From: Erpetoichthys calabaricus
Taxonomy: Eukaryota > Chordata > Cladistia > Polypteriformes > Polypteridae
Assembly (NCBI RefSeq): GCF_900747795.2
Contig: NC_041397.2
Span: 192,056,590 to 192,120,589 of the forward strand
Direction: 5' to 3'
DNA length: 64,000 nt
The notes below the pieces were generated by a model. It was not told the DNA's origin and did not search any database. It worked only from the letters and a program-made list of their open reading frames with translations. This document shows, piece by piece, positions 55,323 to 64,000 of the stretch (position 1 is the first letter of the stretch; each line of letters begins with the position of its first letter). A program made the translations under genes and the position numbers.

Positions 55323-55449
55323 CTATCGTAAACGATCCCAGCGCCAAATTGAGGCATCATCACATACAGCTATCAAGATGCTGCTGTCACGGCTGAAACT
55401 GGTCTGACGGATAGCCGAAGTGCATTTTGGATAGGTCAAGGTGGTACAC
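55323..55449 (-). CDS. EED: EED last coding exon
   Basis: Minus-strand exon with acceptor TTGCAG at 55450-55455. It encodes [18 protein letters not shown], then [20 protein letters not shown] and RLR before TAG (55325-55323). This is the C-terminus of EED, the WD40 propeller subunit of Polycomb repressive complex 2 that binds H3K27me3 and EZH2; human ends [20 protein letters not shown]…WRWDRLR. The segment closes the last propeller blade. The first base completes a codon split with the upstream exon (phase 2, expected Lys). Upstream exons were not seen up to 64000, so the preceding intron exceeds 8.5 kb. Confidence 0.96.
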
Positions 55450-55859
55450 CTGCAAGTGGGAGGAAGGAAAAAAAAATTAATTTCATTGCAAGTTTTTTTT
55501 TTTTTTTATTTCTTGCCAATATGACAAGCTTATAGGTTATAGAATTTCAATATGTCAATTTGCAAATACTCTTTTTTTCTCTGGGGAAAAAGGAGGCTCA
55601 AAGGAATATTCAATTCAGGGCAAACCTCTTTAAGAAGATGCAATATAAAGGTTAAGTTTCAATATGGTATGCATTTTTAAAAAAATCCAAGGTGTTTAAA
55701 CAACAAGAGTGTCTGTCCACTACCCGATATCCTCCGTTTTGTTTATTTTACACAATAAATGGCTTCAGACCTTTAGAGAAAATGCAGTATTAAGTGAAAA
55801 ATAACTTGAATGAACACATGATCATGTTTTTAAATCAAATCATTCCTTTCTTTATTCAA
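55450..55859. other. EED last intron, nothing recognised
   Basis: Contains T-rich runs only. Confidence 0.5.
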
Positions 55860-58400
55860 GGAAAAAAGTTATCCAACACTCCTATCACCAAAATGAAAAA
55901 GTATTTGCCCCCATAGTTTCAACACTTGGTTGCTGCAGCTTTAGAAGCAATATTTACAGCTAATCGTTTCCTATTAATTTAATACCACTTCTTCATATTG
56001 CTGTTGAGTCCACTCTACTTTGCAGAACTGCTTTAACTCAGATACACTGGAAGGTTCTTCTTGTTGCAGGTCCTGCCACAGCATTTTTGTGTTGAAGTTA
56101 GGGACTTTAACTAGACCACTACAAAATTGTATTTTTTTCTCTTCTGGGGTTGAGACTGAATTATCCTCCAACCTGACTGCCAGCATTAACAGCCATCATA
56201 CAGTATATTTGTAGAGTTCCTCAATTTAATTTTATTAGTTCAATGATCCCTCTTCCCCCACCTTTGCAGAATTTGTCTGATGTTTCTTATTTTATTTGTA
56301 CCAGTAAGAAATCTAAACTTAACCATACCATACTCACTCATCCCAGGGATGACGGAGGGATTTTCTTTCTAGACCTGCAGTTTTGCCATTATGCTTATGT
56401 GACCTGGCCTTTAACATCAAGGTTTGATTCCTGTTTTTCATGCTTAGAGCTTAAGGGATGTCATTTTCCCTGACTTCTCATTAAAATTAAATTGAAAACA
56501 GCCAAACTTTATTTTGGGTCAGCAATATCTCTGCGTGGACTTTGACAGAAAAATTATTCAGATAAGTGCCGAAGTGGCACATTCAGACCCTTATTTTTTA
56601 GTGATGGGTAGGCATTCCTGTACATTCCCTAAATGCTCTCAATGTGCAATCTGCACCTTAGGAAATATTTATAACAATGCCCTCAAAACATGCAAAGACC
56701 TTTGTGTAAGAAATGGGAGTTTCCTCTAAATCTTTTTTTTCCCATTTACAACTTCTGTCTTTGCTGAATCTTTTGGCTGATCTATACAGCTTCTCTACCT
56801 GTTCACCCACTTTACTCATTTTTTTTTTTTTTTTTTTTAACATCCTTAAGTTCCTGAAGTAATTCTTCTTTGTAATCTCTCCTGTTTTCCTATCTGTCTC
56901 TAAAATATGGTAAAGGCTCTTGCCCCCTCTGCAGTTGGCTTTTGGAGTCCTGTCCTTGGCAATATAACATTTTGTTCAAAGAAACTCAAACTATTAGTTC
57001 ATAGTTTAAATTTTGTGCATAGGTTATATTTGACTGCGTGTCATTAATATGTCATGGGAATTGCATTGGACCCTTCATGTTTTACCTATGGGACTAGATT
57101 TGCCAGTGCCTTTATACACACCTTTTGTTTTTGTCCTGTGTATTCTTTTGTGTAATGTGCCATTTATTATCTACATTTTTAAATTATCAATTGCCTGTAT
57201 CTCCTCACTTATTTATCTTATTAGATGCATCTCCACTCAGACTGTCCTTCTTCCAAAAGAGAGTCTTTATTTTAGGTACAACTGTTGCCAAATTGTTGTT
57301 AGTGTGCAAATGGAAATCACCTAATTTAGTTACACCTTGTCTCTGGATTTTCTCATTTTATAATCTGATTTATTTAGTTATCTGCAGCTTGTATTTATAA
57401 AGCTTCCTAAACCCTTGTATACCTGGGAAGAAACTGCTAGGATATTTTTGTTTTCTTTTCTAGATAATGGCGTTTGACTTTTCTTTTTTACCCTGCAGGA
57501 CGCTTTTTGGGGGTTTGGGAAGAAACATGGTTCTCTCTATATATTTTGTAATTTTTTTTTTCTTCTCTTATTATTTCTACTTGACCTTAGTGTTCAGATG
57601 TCTTGTACATACTGCATATATGTATATTGTTTCTTCAGAGCCAATTAGTTGTAGACTTGCTTTCATGCTCAGGGTCATGGTCCCACTGAATAACTCAATT
57701 ACATTTCGGTTTCATTTCATAAACAGATAACCGGATATTCTTCTTCAGATATTCTGGTAAAGTGCAGAATGCATGGTTCCTCCAGTAATGAGAAGGCTTC
57801 TAAGTCCTAAGGCAGCAAAGCATCTGCACACCATCACACTATTTGCCCCCCCCCCCCCCCCAAGGTATCAGGATTACAGCAGACACAGTGGGACCTATGT
57901 TGTGCAAATAATTCTATATTTGACTTTTCTATTCATAGAACATTATTCTTTTAGAATTGGGGATCATTCTGGCATTTCTTTGGAAATGCAAGGTGAGCAC
58001 TGATGTTACTCTTGGATAGAATAGGTTTTCATTTTGCTCCTCTCCGACAAATTCCAATTTTACTCAGCCTCTTTCTCATTGTGGAGTTATGAACGCTGAC
58101 CTTAGATAAGCCATGAAAGATCTGAAGTTCTTTGGATGGTCTTCTGGGATCCTCTGGGACTTATGAAATGAGCTGTCGCTGTTCCATTTGGTAACTTTGG
58201 CAGACCGGCCTTCCCTGGAACGATTTACCATTTGTTCTCCATTTGTAGTTTAAGATTGTGGTGCAGTGTGCTACATTGTCTGCATACCCAGAGCATTAGC
58301 AATGGCTTTGTAATGTTTTCCTGATTGGTAAATTTCAACAACTTTTGTTAACCTTTCAATGTAAGGATCAATATATGGTTAGGTTTACATTCAACGCAGC
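55860..58400 (-). mobile_element. Old Tc1/mariner relic split by an unrecognised 1.5-kb segment
   Basis: The left end (GAAAAAGTATTTGCCCCCAT) and C-terminal transposase trace (LQQEEPSSVSELKQFCKVEW) at 55890-56110, and the remaining transposase in antisense at 57735-58380 (TGCATGGTTCCTCCAGTAAT, CAGCCTCTTTCTCATTGTGG, AATGGCTTTGTAATGTTTTC), belong to a family like that at 26807. They are separated by about 56195-57730, which matches no part of a Tc1 element. A C run sits at 57847-57861. Decayed beyond function. Confidence 0.7.
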
Positions 58401-58679
58401 TGGATGCAATCTGTTCAGCTGTTTGAGTTTGTGAAGCACGAAATTTCCTTTCCTCAAGGGCAATAGAGGCACTGGAAAACTATTACTTAGCAAATGTAGA
58501 AATGGTGTTATAAGCTTATAGTTATACTGGTTACCCTTTTCATGAAAAAAAGTTTAACATGAAATGTTTTTTCTTTTTTAGCATATGTGGACATAGCAAG
58601 ATTTGAGCTTCATTTAAACAGTATCTTTAAATAAAGATGTAGCCAATAAAAAAATACATTCAATAAAAAAATCAACAGA

Positions 58680-60030
58680 TACTTTTTTGGCAGATGAAAA
58701 TGGTGCAAGGAAACCCTTGGCTCTAATAGCTGGTATTGTCCCCTTTGGCAGAAATATTCTCAAGTAAGCTTTTTCTATAGCTCTCTACCAATCTCCAAAA
58801 TTAACCGGGAGAATGTTTTTCCCCACTCCTCCTTGAAGAAATTTTCACCTGTATGATGCTTGATCGGTGTCGTTGTGCGCATAGCATGTTTCAAATCCCC
58901 TAAAAGCATCTTGATGGGTTTGAGATCTTGGCTTTGACTCAGACATTATAGAACCCTCAGTTTCTTTTTTTTTTAATCTTGGTGTATTTACTGGTATGGT
59001 CAGAAGCACTGACATGAAGCAAGGTTCACTTTAATTTTCTGACAGACAATCTCACATTATCCTTAAGCACATTCAGGTACAATGAAGAATTTCTATTAAC
59101 TGTTATGACTGTGGCCTTCATAGGCCCTGATACCACAAAGCAACCCCATACCATAACATTTCCACCAGTCTGTTTTATAGCTTGTAAGATTCATCTAGTA
59201 ACGTGCAAACTTTGGTTTTCACTAAACATATCTTCTGGTTCTTGGCTAAACAACTATCTTTACCCAGTCTGTCCATAGTACATTGTCTCTGTATTCCTGG
59301 TCTTTGCCTAGGTGTTAAGGTGGAAGATTTTAGTTTTGCCCTCATGTTCTCTCTAAACAAAGGTTTCCTCCTGGTATACATCCCATGTAGATCTAATGCA
59401 TGTAGCCTTTTTCTAATGGTTGATTCATGCATTTTGACATCAGCATTGGCAAGAGCTACCTGTAGGTCCCCTTGTGAAATTCTGAAGATCACAGAGACTT
59501 TTTTCAGTAGCTTATGATCTGCTTCTAGGCTGACCTTGCTTGGGGAGCATGGTCTGAACAAGTTGACAGTTGCTTGAAATCTTCTCTACTTGTAGATATT
59601 TAGATATTTCAGACATTATAATGGTTGATTTTTCAAGTGTTTGGAGATATTTTTAAAATTCTTCCCAAACATCTATAACCTTCTTTCTGAAGACTTCCTG
59701 ATGCATGGTGATAACACACACTTCAACAACAAACTAAATGTTTGAAATTAAAAAAAAAAAAAAAAAGAAGACAGGTTCCTTCAAGATCCTCTAGTGCTGA
59801 TCTAATCATTTGCATGTAATCTGGTACATCAAATTCTATGTATTTAAAGTAGTCATAAATGTAGTGGTGTAGTTATATTTTGTAGTCCACTGTATAATTT
59901 AAATAAATGTGGCATGATGTTTGTCATATCACCTATTATTTAAATGAAGATCAAATCTTATGTCCACCTATGTTAAAAAAAGAAAAAAAAAACATTTAAT
60001 GGAGTGTACTTAGTTTTTCACATGACTGTA
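58680..60030 (-). mobile_element. Old Tc1-like relic, second family
   Basis: Minus-strand transposase traces at 59175-59561: SQGDLQVALANADVKMHEST, IRKRLHALDLHGMYTRRKPL and ENMRAKLKSS, a known Tc1 order (second HTH to start of the catalytic core). The right terminus reads TGGAGTGTACTTAGTTTTTC and ACATGACTGTA near 60000-60030. C-terminal parts lie at 58700-59150 in fragments. Several frame breaks. Confidence 0.8.
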
Positions 60031-60281
60031 TAACATTTTGCCTAAATATCTGAGGACATTCTTTGTGACAAATACATAACAATAGAGTATATCAAGGAGG
60101 TGGCAAATACTTTTCATACTGTGGTTTTGGGATACATAAATTATAGAATTATACAAAAAACAAAAACAAATTACCAAAGAACTAATTAGTATAATGTGGA
60201 GCAACCTTCAATTCTTTCCTCCCCTAAAAATTTACATATGACATATGAACTACATGTGCATAGTACCTCCGTGAAAATATA

Positions 60282-61185
60282 CAGTAATCCCTCGCTATAT
60301 CGCGCTTCGCCTTTCGCGGTTTCACTCCATCGCGGATTTTATATGTAAGCATATTTAAATATATATCGCAGATTTTTTGCTGGTTCGCGGATTTCTGCGG
60401 ACAATAGGTCTTTTAATTTCTGGTGTATGTTTCCTCAGTTGGTTTGTCCAGTTGATTTCATACAAGGGACGCTATTGGCAGATGGCTGAGAAGCTACCCA
60501 ACTTACTTTTCTCTGTCTCTCTTGCGCTGACTTTCTTTGATCCTGACGTAGGGGGATTGAGCAGGGGGGCTGTTCGCACACCTAGACGATACGGACACTC
60601 GTCTAAAAAAGCTGAAAGATTATCTTCACGTTGCTATCTTTTGTGCAGCTGCTTCCTGAAACGACATGCTGCACAGTGCTTCGCATACTTAAAAGCTCGA
60701 AGGGCACGTATTGATTTTTGCTTGAAAAGCAAACTGTCTCTCTCTCTCTCTCTTTGTCTGCTCCTGATGGAGGGGGTGTGAGCTGCCGCCTTCAACAGCT
60801 TTGTGCCGTGGTGCTTCGCATACTTAAACCAAACAGCCCTATTGATTTGTTTGCTTTTCTCTATCTCTGTGACTTTATATGCTCCTGACGGGCACTCCTT
60901 TGAAGAGGAAGATATGTTTGCATTCTTTTAATTGTGAGACGGAACTGTCATCTCTGTCTTGTCATGGAGCACAGTTTAAACTTTTGAAAAAGAGACAAAT
61001 GTTTGTTTGCAGTGTTTGAATAACGTTCCTGTCTCTGTACAACCTCCTGTGTTTCTGCGCAAATCTGTGACCCAAGCATGACAATATAAAAATAACCATA
61101 TAAACATATGGTTTCTACTTCGTGGATTTTCTTATTTCGCGGGTGGCTCTGGAACGCAACCCCCGCGATGGAGGAGGGATTACTG
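60282..61185. mobile_element. Non-autonomous pogo-like element, family P, copy 2
   Basis: Ends CAGTAATCCCTCGCTATATC and inverted CAGTAATCCCTCCTCCATCG, TA on both sides (60280-60281, 61186-61187). Nearly collinear with 28492-29372, including CGCTATTGGCAGATGGCTGA and CACTCCTTTGAAGAGGAAGA. Small indels: copy 2 has an extra ACGACATGCTGCACAGTGCT piece that copy 1 shows only downstream. The shared open frame here covers 60377-60781. Confidence 0.88.
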
Positions 61186-61199
61186 TATTAGTGAAAATA

Positions 61200-62880
61200 C
61201 TAGGGGGCTTCGCTCGCCAACCCCTGGTCTTGGGTAACCCGAAATAGATTTGAAAGTGATTATTGTCTGTCTTGGTAATTGTTACATATGTATCATGTTC
61301 ACCGTCACGACATCTGTAGGTCTATGTAATATATGTAAATGACAATAGCAGTGTAATTGTTATGTTATGTAAGTATAGTGTGTCTTTGAGTTTGCGCAGA
61401 TCTATGTATGAGATATATTGGAGTGTAAAGGTGTAGATGACGTACAAAGGATATCTTCATACACCACATTTGTAGTAAAGATGGCGTGTTGTCCTTGAAT
61501 GAGCTTTCCTTGGTATGGAGTTATTATAATCTTGACGTTAACGTCACATGCATGCCGAACTCTTGAGAAGACCACATAAAGTTGTCCATGTCTAAATACA
61601 GGCTCAGACAGGTAAAGGCCGACTCTGTCCATGGTCTGTCCTTGGGATTTGTTGGTGAGAAAAGCGCTATATAAATGCAAAGAATTATTATTATTATTAT
61701 TAGGTATACGTTGTTTACCGTTAGTAATACGAATAATTGCACTTACTGTTAAAATTACCTATTTCCGTTAGTTGAACTCTTTCGCTTCTGAGCCGTGGCT
61801 CCTTCACTTGCGGTGCATTGGCGCATGCACCGTCCGTACTATCTCGGGTTCGACTATGCTGTGTTTTGTGGACGTTTGGGGGCGGGACGCTGAAGCCTGT
61901 TCTGTTTGTGTTTTCTGTGAGTACTTATAGTATTGTATTACTGTAATGTGATTCACAAATGCTGTGGAGTCCGGATCTTTGGGGCTTCTGTACTATCTTG
62001 GGATTTTGCTTGTGGTGCTTTCAAAGTGCGTTGTAGGCGCCTGCACCTTCCGTACTGTCGGGTTTGACTATGCTGTGTAGTGTGGACGTGTAGGGTTCTG
62101 TACTCTCTTGAGAGGGCTACATACAGTTGTGCATGTGTAAACTCTGTGTTATTTGAGAACCGCGTTGTAGGCGCCTGCGTTCATTGTTTTCATCCAGGCG
62201 GGCTCGTGTTTGTATCTCCGTCAGTCGAGCTCTTTCTTTTTGGAGCCGTGCCTGCTTTGCTTGCGGCATTTCAGACGCGCGTTGTAGGTGCCTGCGTTCA
62301 TTGATTCTATCCAGGCGGGCTCGTGGTTTACCATTCTCGGTTAGCCTGTGTTTTCTGTGGTTGTACTTTTAATATTGTATTACTGTAATGTGCTTAATAT
62401 TGTATTACTGTAATGTGATTCACATATGTTGTGGAGTCCGGATTTGTGGGGTTTCTGTACTATCTCGTGTTTATGCTTGCGGTGTGTTAGAAGCAAGTGG
62501 ACCATGCTGTGTAGTGTGGACGTTTAGTTCAGAAGCGTGTTGTATGTGCCTGCGCCTTCCGTACTCTCTTTGTGGACCTTTGGGGCCTCCGTAGCCTCTT
62601 CCGTTTGACTCTGGGGTGCAGCGCAGAATCCTCTTTTTTGTGTGGCTGTGTCATTAGTCGTTAGCTATGTGCGCGTTGTTGCTCCATTTCTTATTTACGT
62701 TAGTTGAGCTCTTTCGTTTTTGAGCCGTGACTCCTTCGTTCGCGGTGGATCAGACTTCACTTGCGGTTTATGAGACGTGCGCTGTAGGCGCATGCGCACT
62801 ATGTCTCCTGGGTCCATCGCCGTGTACCTGCGTCTGTGCCTTCCGGTCTACCATTCTCGGTTAGTAATATGGACAATATA
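61200..62880 (-). mobile_element. Helitron 3' part with helicase end and repeat-cassette array
   Basis: On the minus strand the element ends GGCGAGCGAAGCCCCCTAG followed by T: a GC-rich hairpin-like stretch and CTAG, the Helitron 3' signature. Upstream, 61430-61665 encodes NKSQGQTMDRVGLYLSEPVF, HGQLYVVFSRVRHACDVNV and TNVVYEDIL, the last motifs of a Pif1-type Helitron helicase. A short SINE tail (AAAAGCGCTATATAAATGCA plus (TTA)n) interrupts it at 61655-61703. From 61710 to 62880 GT-rich cassettes recur, such as GTATTGTATTACTGTAATGTG (three times), AGTTGAGCTCTTTCG (three variants) and GTTGTAGGCGCCTGCG (four variants). The RepHel N-terminus is absent. Confidence 0.75.
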
Positions 62881-63379
62881 AGGTACTGATGGAAATAATT
62901 CTATACTTGTTACAAAAACTCTATGAAAGCTATGAAAAAAGGTAAACATAACAGATTTCTTTTGCAACTTTTCAGACCCAGAAGCTGTACTTACTAGCAG
63001 CATTCCGTTATCTACTAAAATAAACATTTCTATAATTAGTGGGTGTGAGTGTGCATTTGTGTGTGTAAGAAAGCTGGAGAAATATACAGTATGTTTTTAA
63101 ATTTTTTAAAATGACATGTATAAAACAAAACCAGCAAGATTTCATATTCTAGTTCTTAATGAAAGCAAGGACATTCCTGTTAAAAATTAATCTGTAGCAT
63201 GTTTAAAAAAAAAAAAAAATAGGATTAGGCCTAGAAATTACGTTGTTTATAAAATTTCTTTTGGTGGACTGTCACAAAAATAAACCAATGCTAATTTAAT
63301 GAAAATACTGATCTTCACAGATCATGTGTCCGAATGCGATTTACAAGTGACATCAGAATAAAGAGGTAGCAGCTGCAGG
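62881..63379. other. EED intron or intergenic DNA, nothing recognised
   Basis: AT-rich with no recognisable exon or repeat. Confidence 0.5.
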
Positions 63380-64000
63380 AGAGATTGATGTGATGGCCTG
63401 TGTGATGTGGAATCTGGTGAAACTCTTGAAAATTACTTTCAGATGCCTTTTAAAAGGTAAACAATTTGATGACTTGGAAAAGGAAGCTGGGATGTCACCG
63501 AGACTGTTTCCAGCAAGTTTCAAGAAATGCCCTAACCAGGAATATTCTCGAGAGGTGGAAGAACACTGACCAACTTTTAAATCCAGTAAATACGTTTGCA
63601 TTTTGGAGGGAGCAGTGTCATATGCACTGTTTGTAAGTGGATGGCAGGTGTTACAGCAGTGATTAAAAAGCTCAGTGGTGTCAAAGCCACAGAGGCGGAT
63701 GAACTTCACTTGACTTGAAAAGCAATGGATACTGTAATGGTGTTTCAGCCTCAAAGCCTCTTTAATGTTGAATGGAAGACAAGGACAGTGCTTCGGGATT
63801 AGTGAACTCTGGAAGAGGTCATCATTTTTTAAGACAATGGCACATGCCAGTATGTTCTAATTAGTAAAGACCCCATTGTAGCCTTCACTTACATAATCTA
63901 AGAGAGTTGGGGGCAGTCACAGAACGTCCAGTGAGTTCCAGTCATGTACTCTGACATCCCCAGTGACCCAGTCAGATCAGTCTGTGTCTTGCCCCAATTA
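63380..64000 (+). mobile_element. LINE reverse-transcriptase-region relic, cut by window end
   Basis: Blocks CAAGTTTCAAGAAATGCCCT, GAATATTCTCGAGAGGTGGA, AAAAAGCTCAGTGGTGTCAA and GGAAGAGGTCATCATTTTTT follow, in order, a common fish LINE upstream of and into its RT domain (KKL.GGKAPGVDEI...; then VVPLFKK). Plus strand. Many frame breaks. Confidence 0.55.

Noticed and set aside
61402-61742. Host Pif1 helicase exon
   Set aside because: Motifs and the adjacent CTAG terminus identify a Helitron helicase end, not host PIF1.

Overview
The window looks like vertebrate, probably ray-finned fish, nuclear DNA: AT-rich, long introns, and dense with DNA transposons, SINEs and LINE relics. Several repeat families (the tRNA-headed SINE ending in GGATG repeats, and the CAACAACAAC...ATTTATATAGC repeat) fit a polypteriform fish (bichir or reedfish). 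That lineage call rests on memory of repeat families and is an inference. The two host genes are identified by protein similarity recalled from human.

Host genes. Both lie on the minus strand, head to tail. HIKESHI (heat-shock HSP70 nuclear import carrier, OPI10 family) has four of its five expected coding exons here: exon 1 at 38035-38064, exon 2 at 25476-25713, exon 3 at 21272-21423, exon 4 at 4351-4469. Together they encode residues 1-179 and two bases of codon 180. The last short exon (about 18 residues) was not found and should lie before position 1. The gene spans more than 33 kb because its introns are full of transposons. Upstream, the final coding exon of EED (Polycomb PRC2 WD40 subunit) is at 55323-55449; no other EED exon was found up to 64000. 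The EED then HIKESHI order matches human chromosome 11.

Layout. 1-1030 Tc1 relic; 2177-3267 non-autonomous pogo-like element inside a (TA)n tract; 5036-9011 a TTAA-type MITE split by a 3.19-kb hAT element with an intron-containing transposase; 9252-12140 a piggyBac-like fold-back element with arms of about 1 kb; 12864-13960 a second hAT relic; 15640-16325 a second copy of the split MITE; 19166-19607 a candidate solo LTR; 22048-23626 a Tc1 copy; 26079-26799 a deleted pogo element lying 7 bp before a complete Tc1/mariner element (26807-28416) with an intact 337-residue transposase; 28492-29372 and 60282-61185 two copies of one pogo-like family; 31243-33505 a composite with LINE and SINE insertions. 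The 17-kb EED-HIKESHI interval (38.1-55.3 kb) holds a perfect 40-bp inverted repeat pair, a Helitron 5' end, two fragments of an unclassified transposon-borne protein family, three hAT MITEs, LINE and SINE pieces. 55.8-60 kb holds old Tc1 copies, 61.2-62.9 kb a Helitron 3' part with a repeat-cassette array, and 63.4-64 kb a LINE relic.

No new biological system is demonstrated. The best leads are the fold-back element, the unclassified zinc-finger-like transposon protein at 48777-49238 with its partner half at 44030-44640, the 40-bp inverted repeats, and a near-consensus heat-shock element upstream of HIKESHI.
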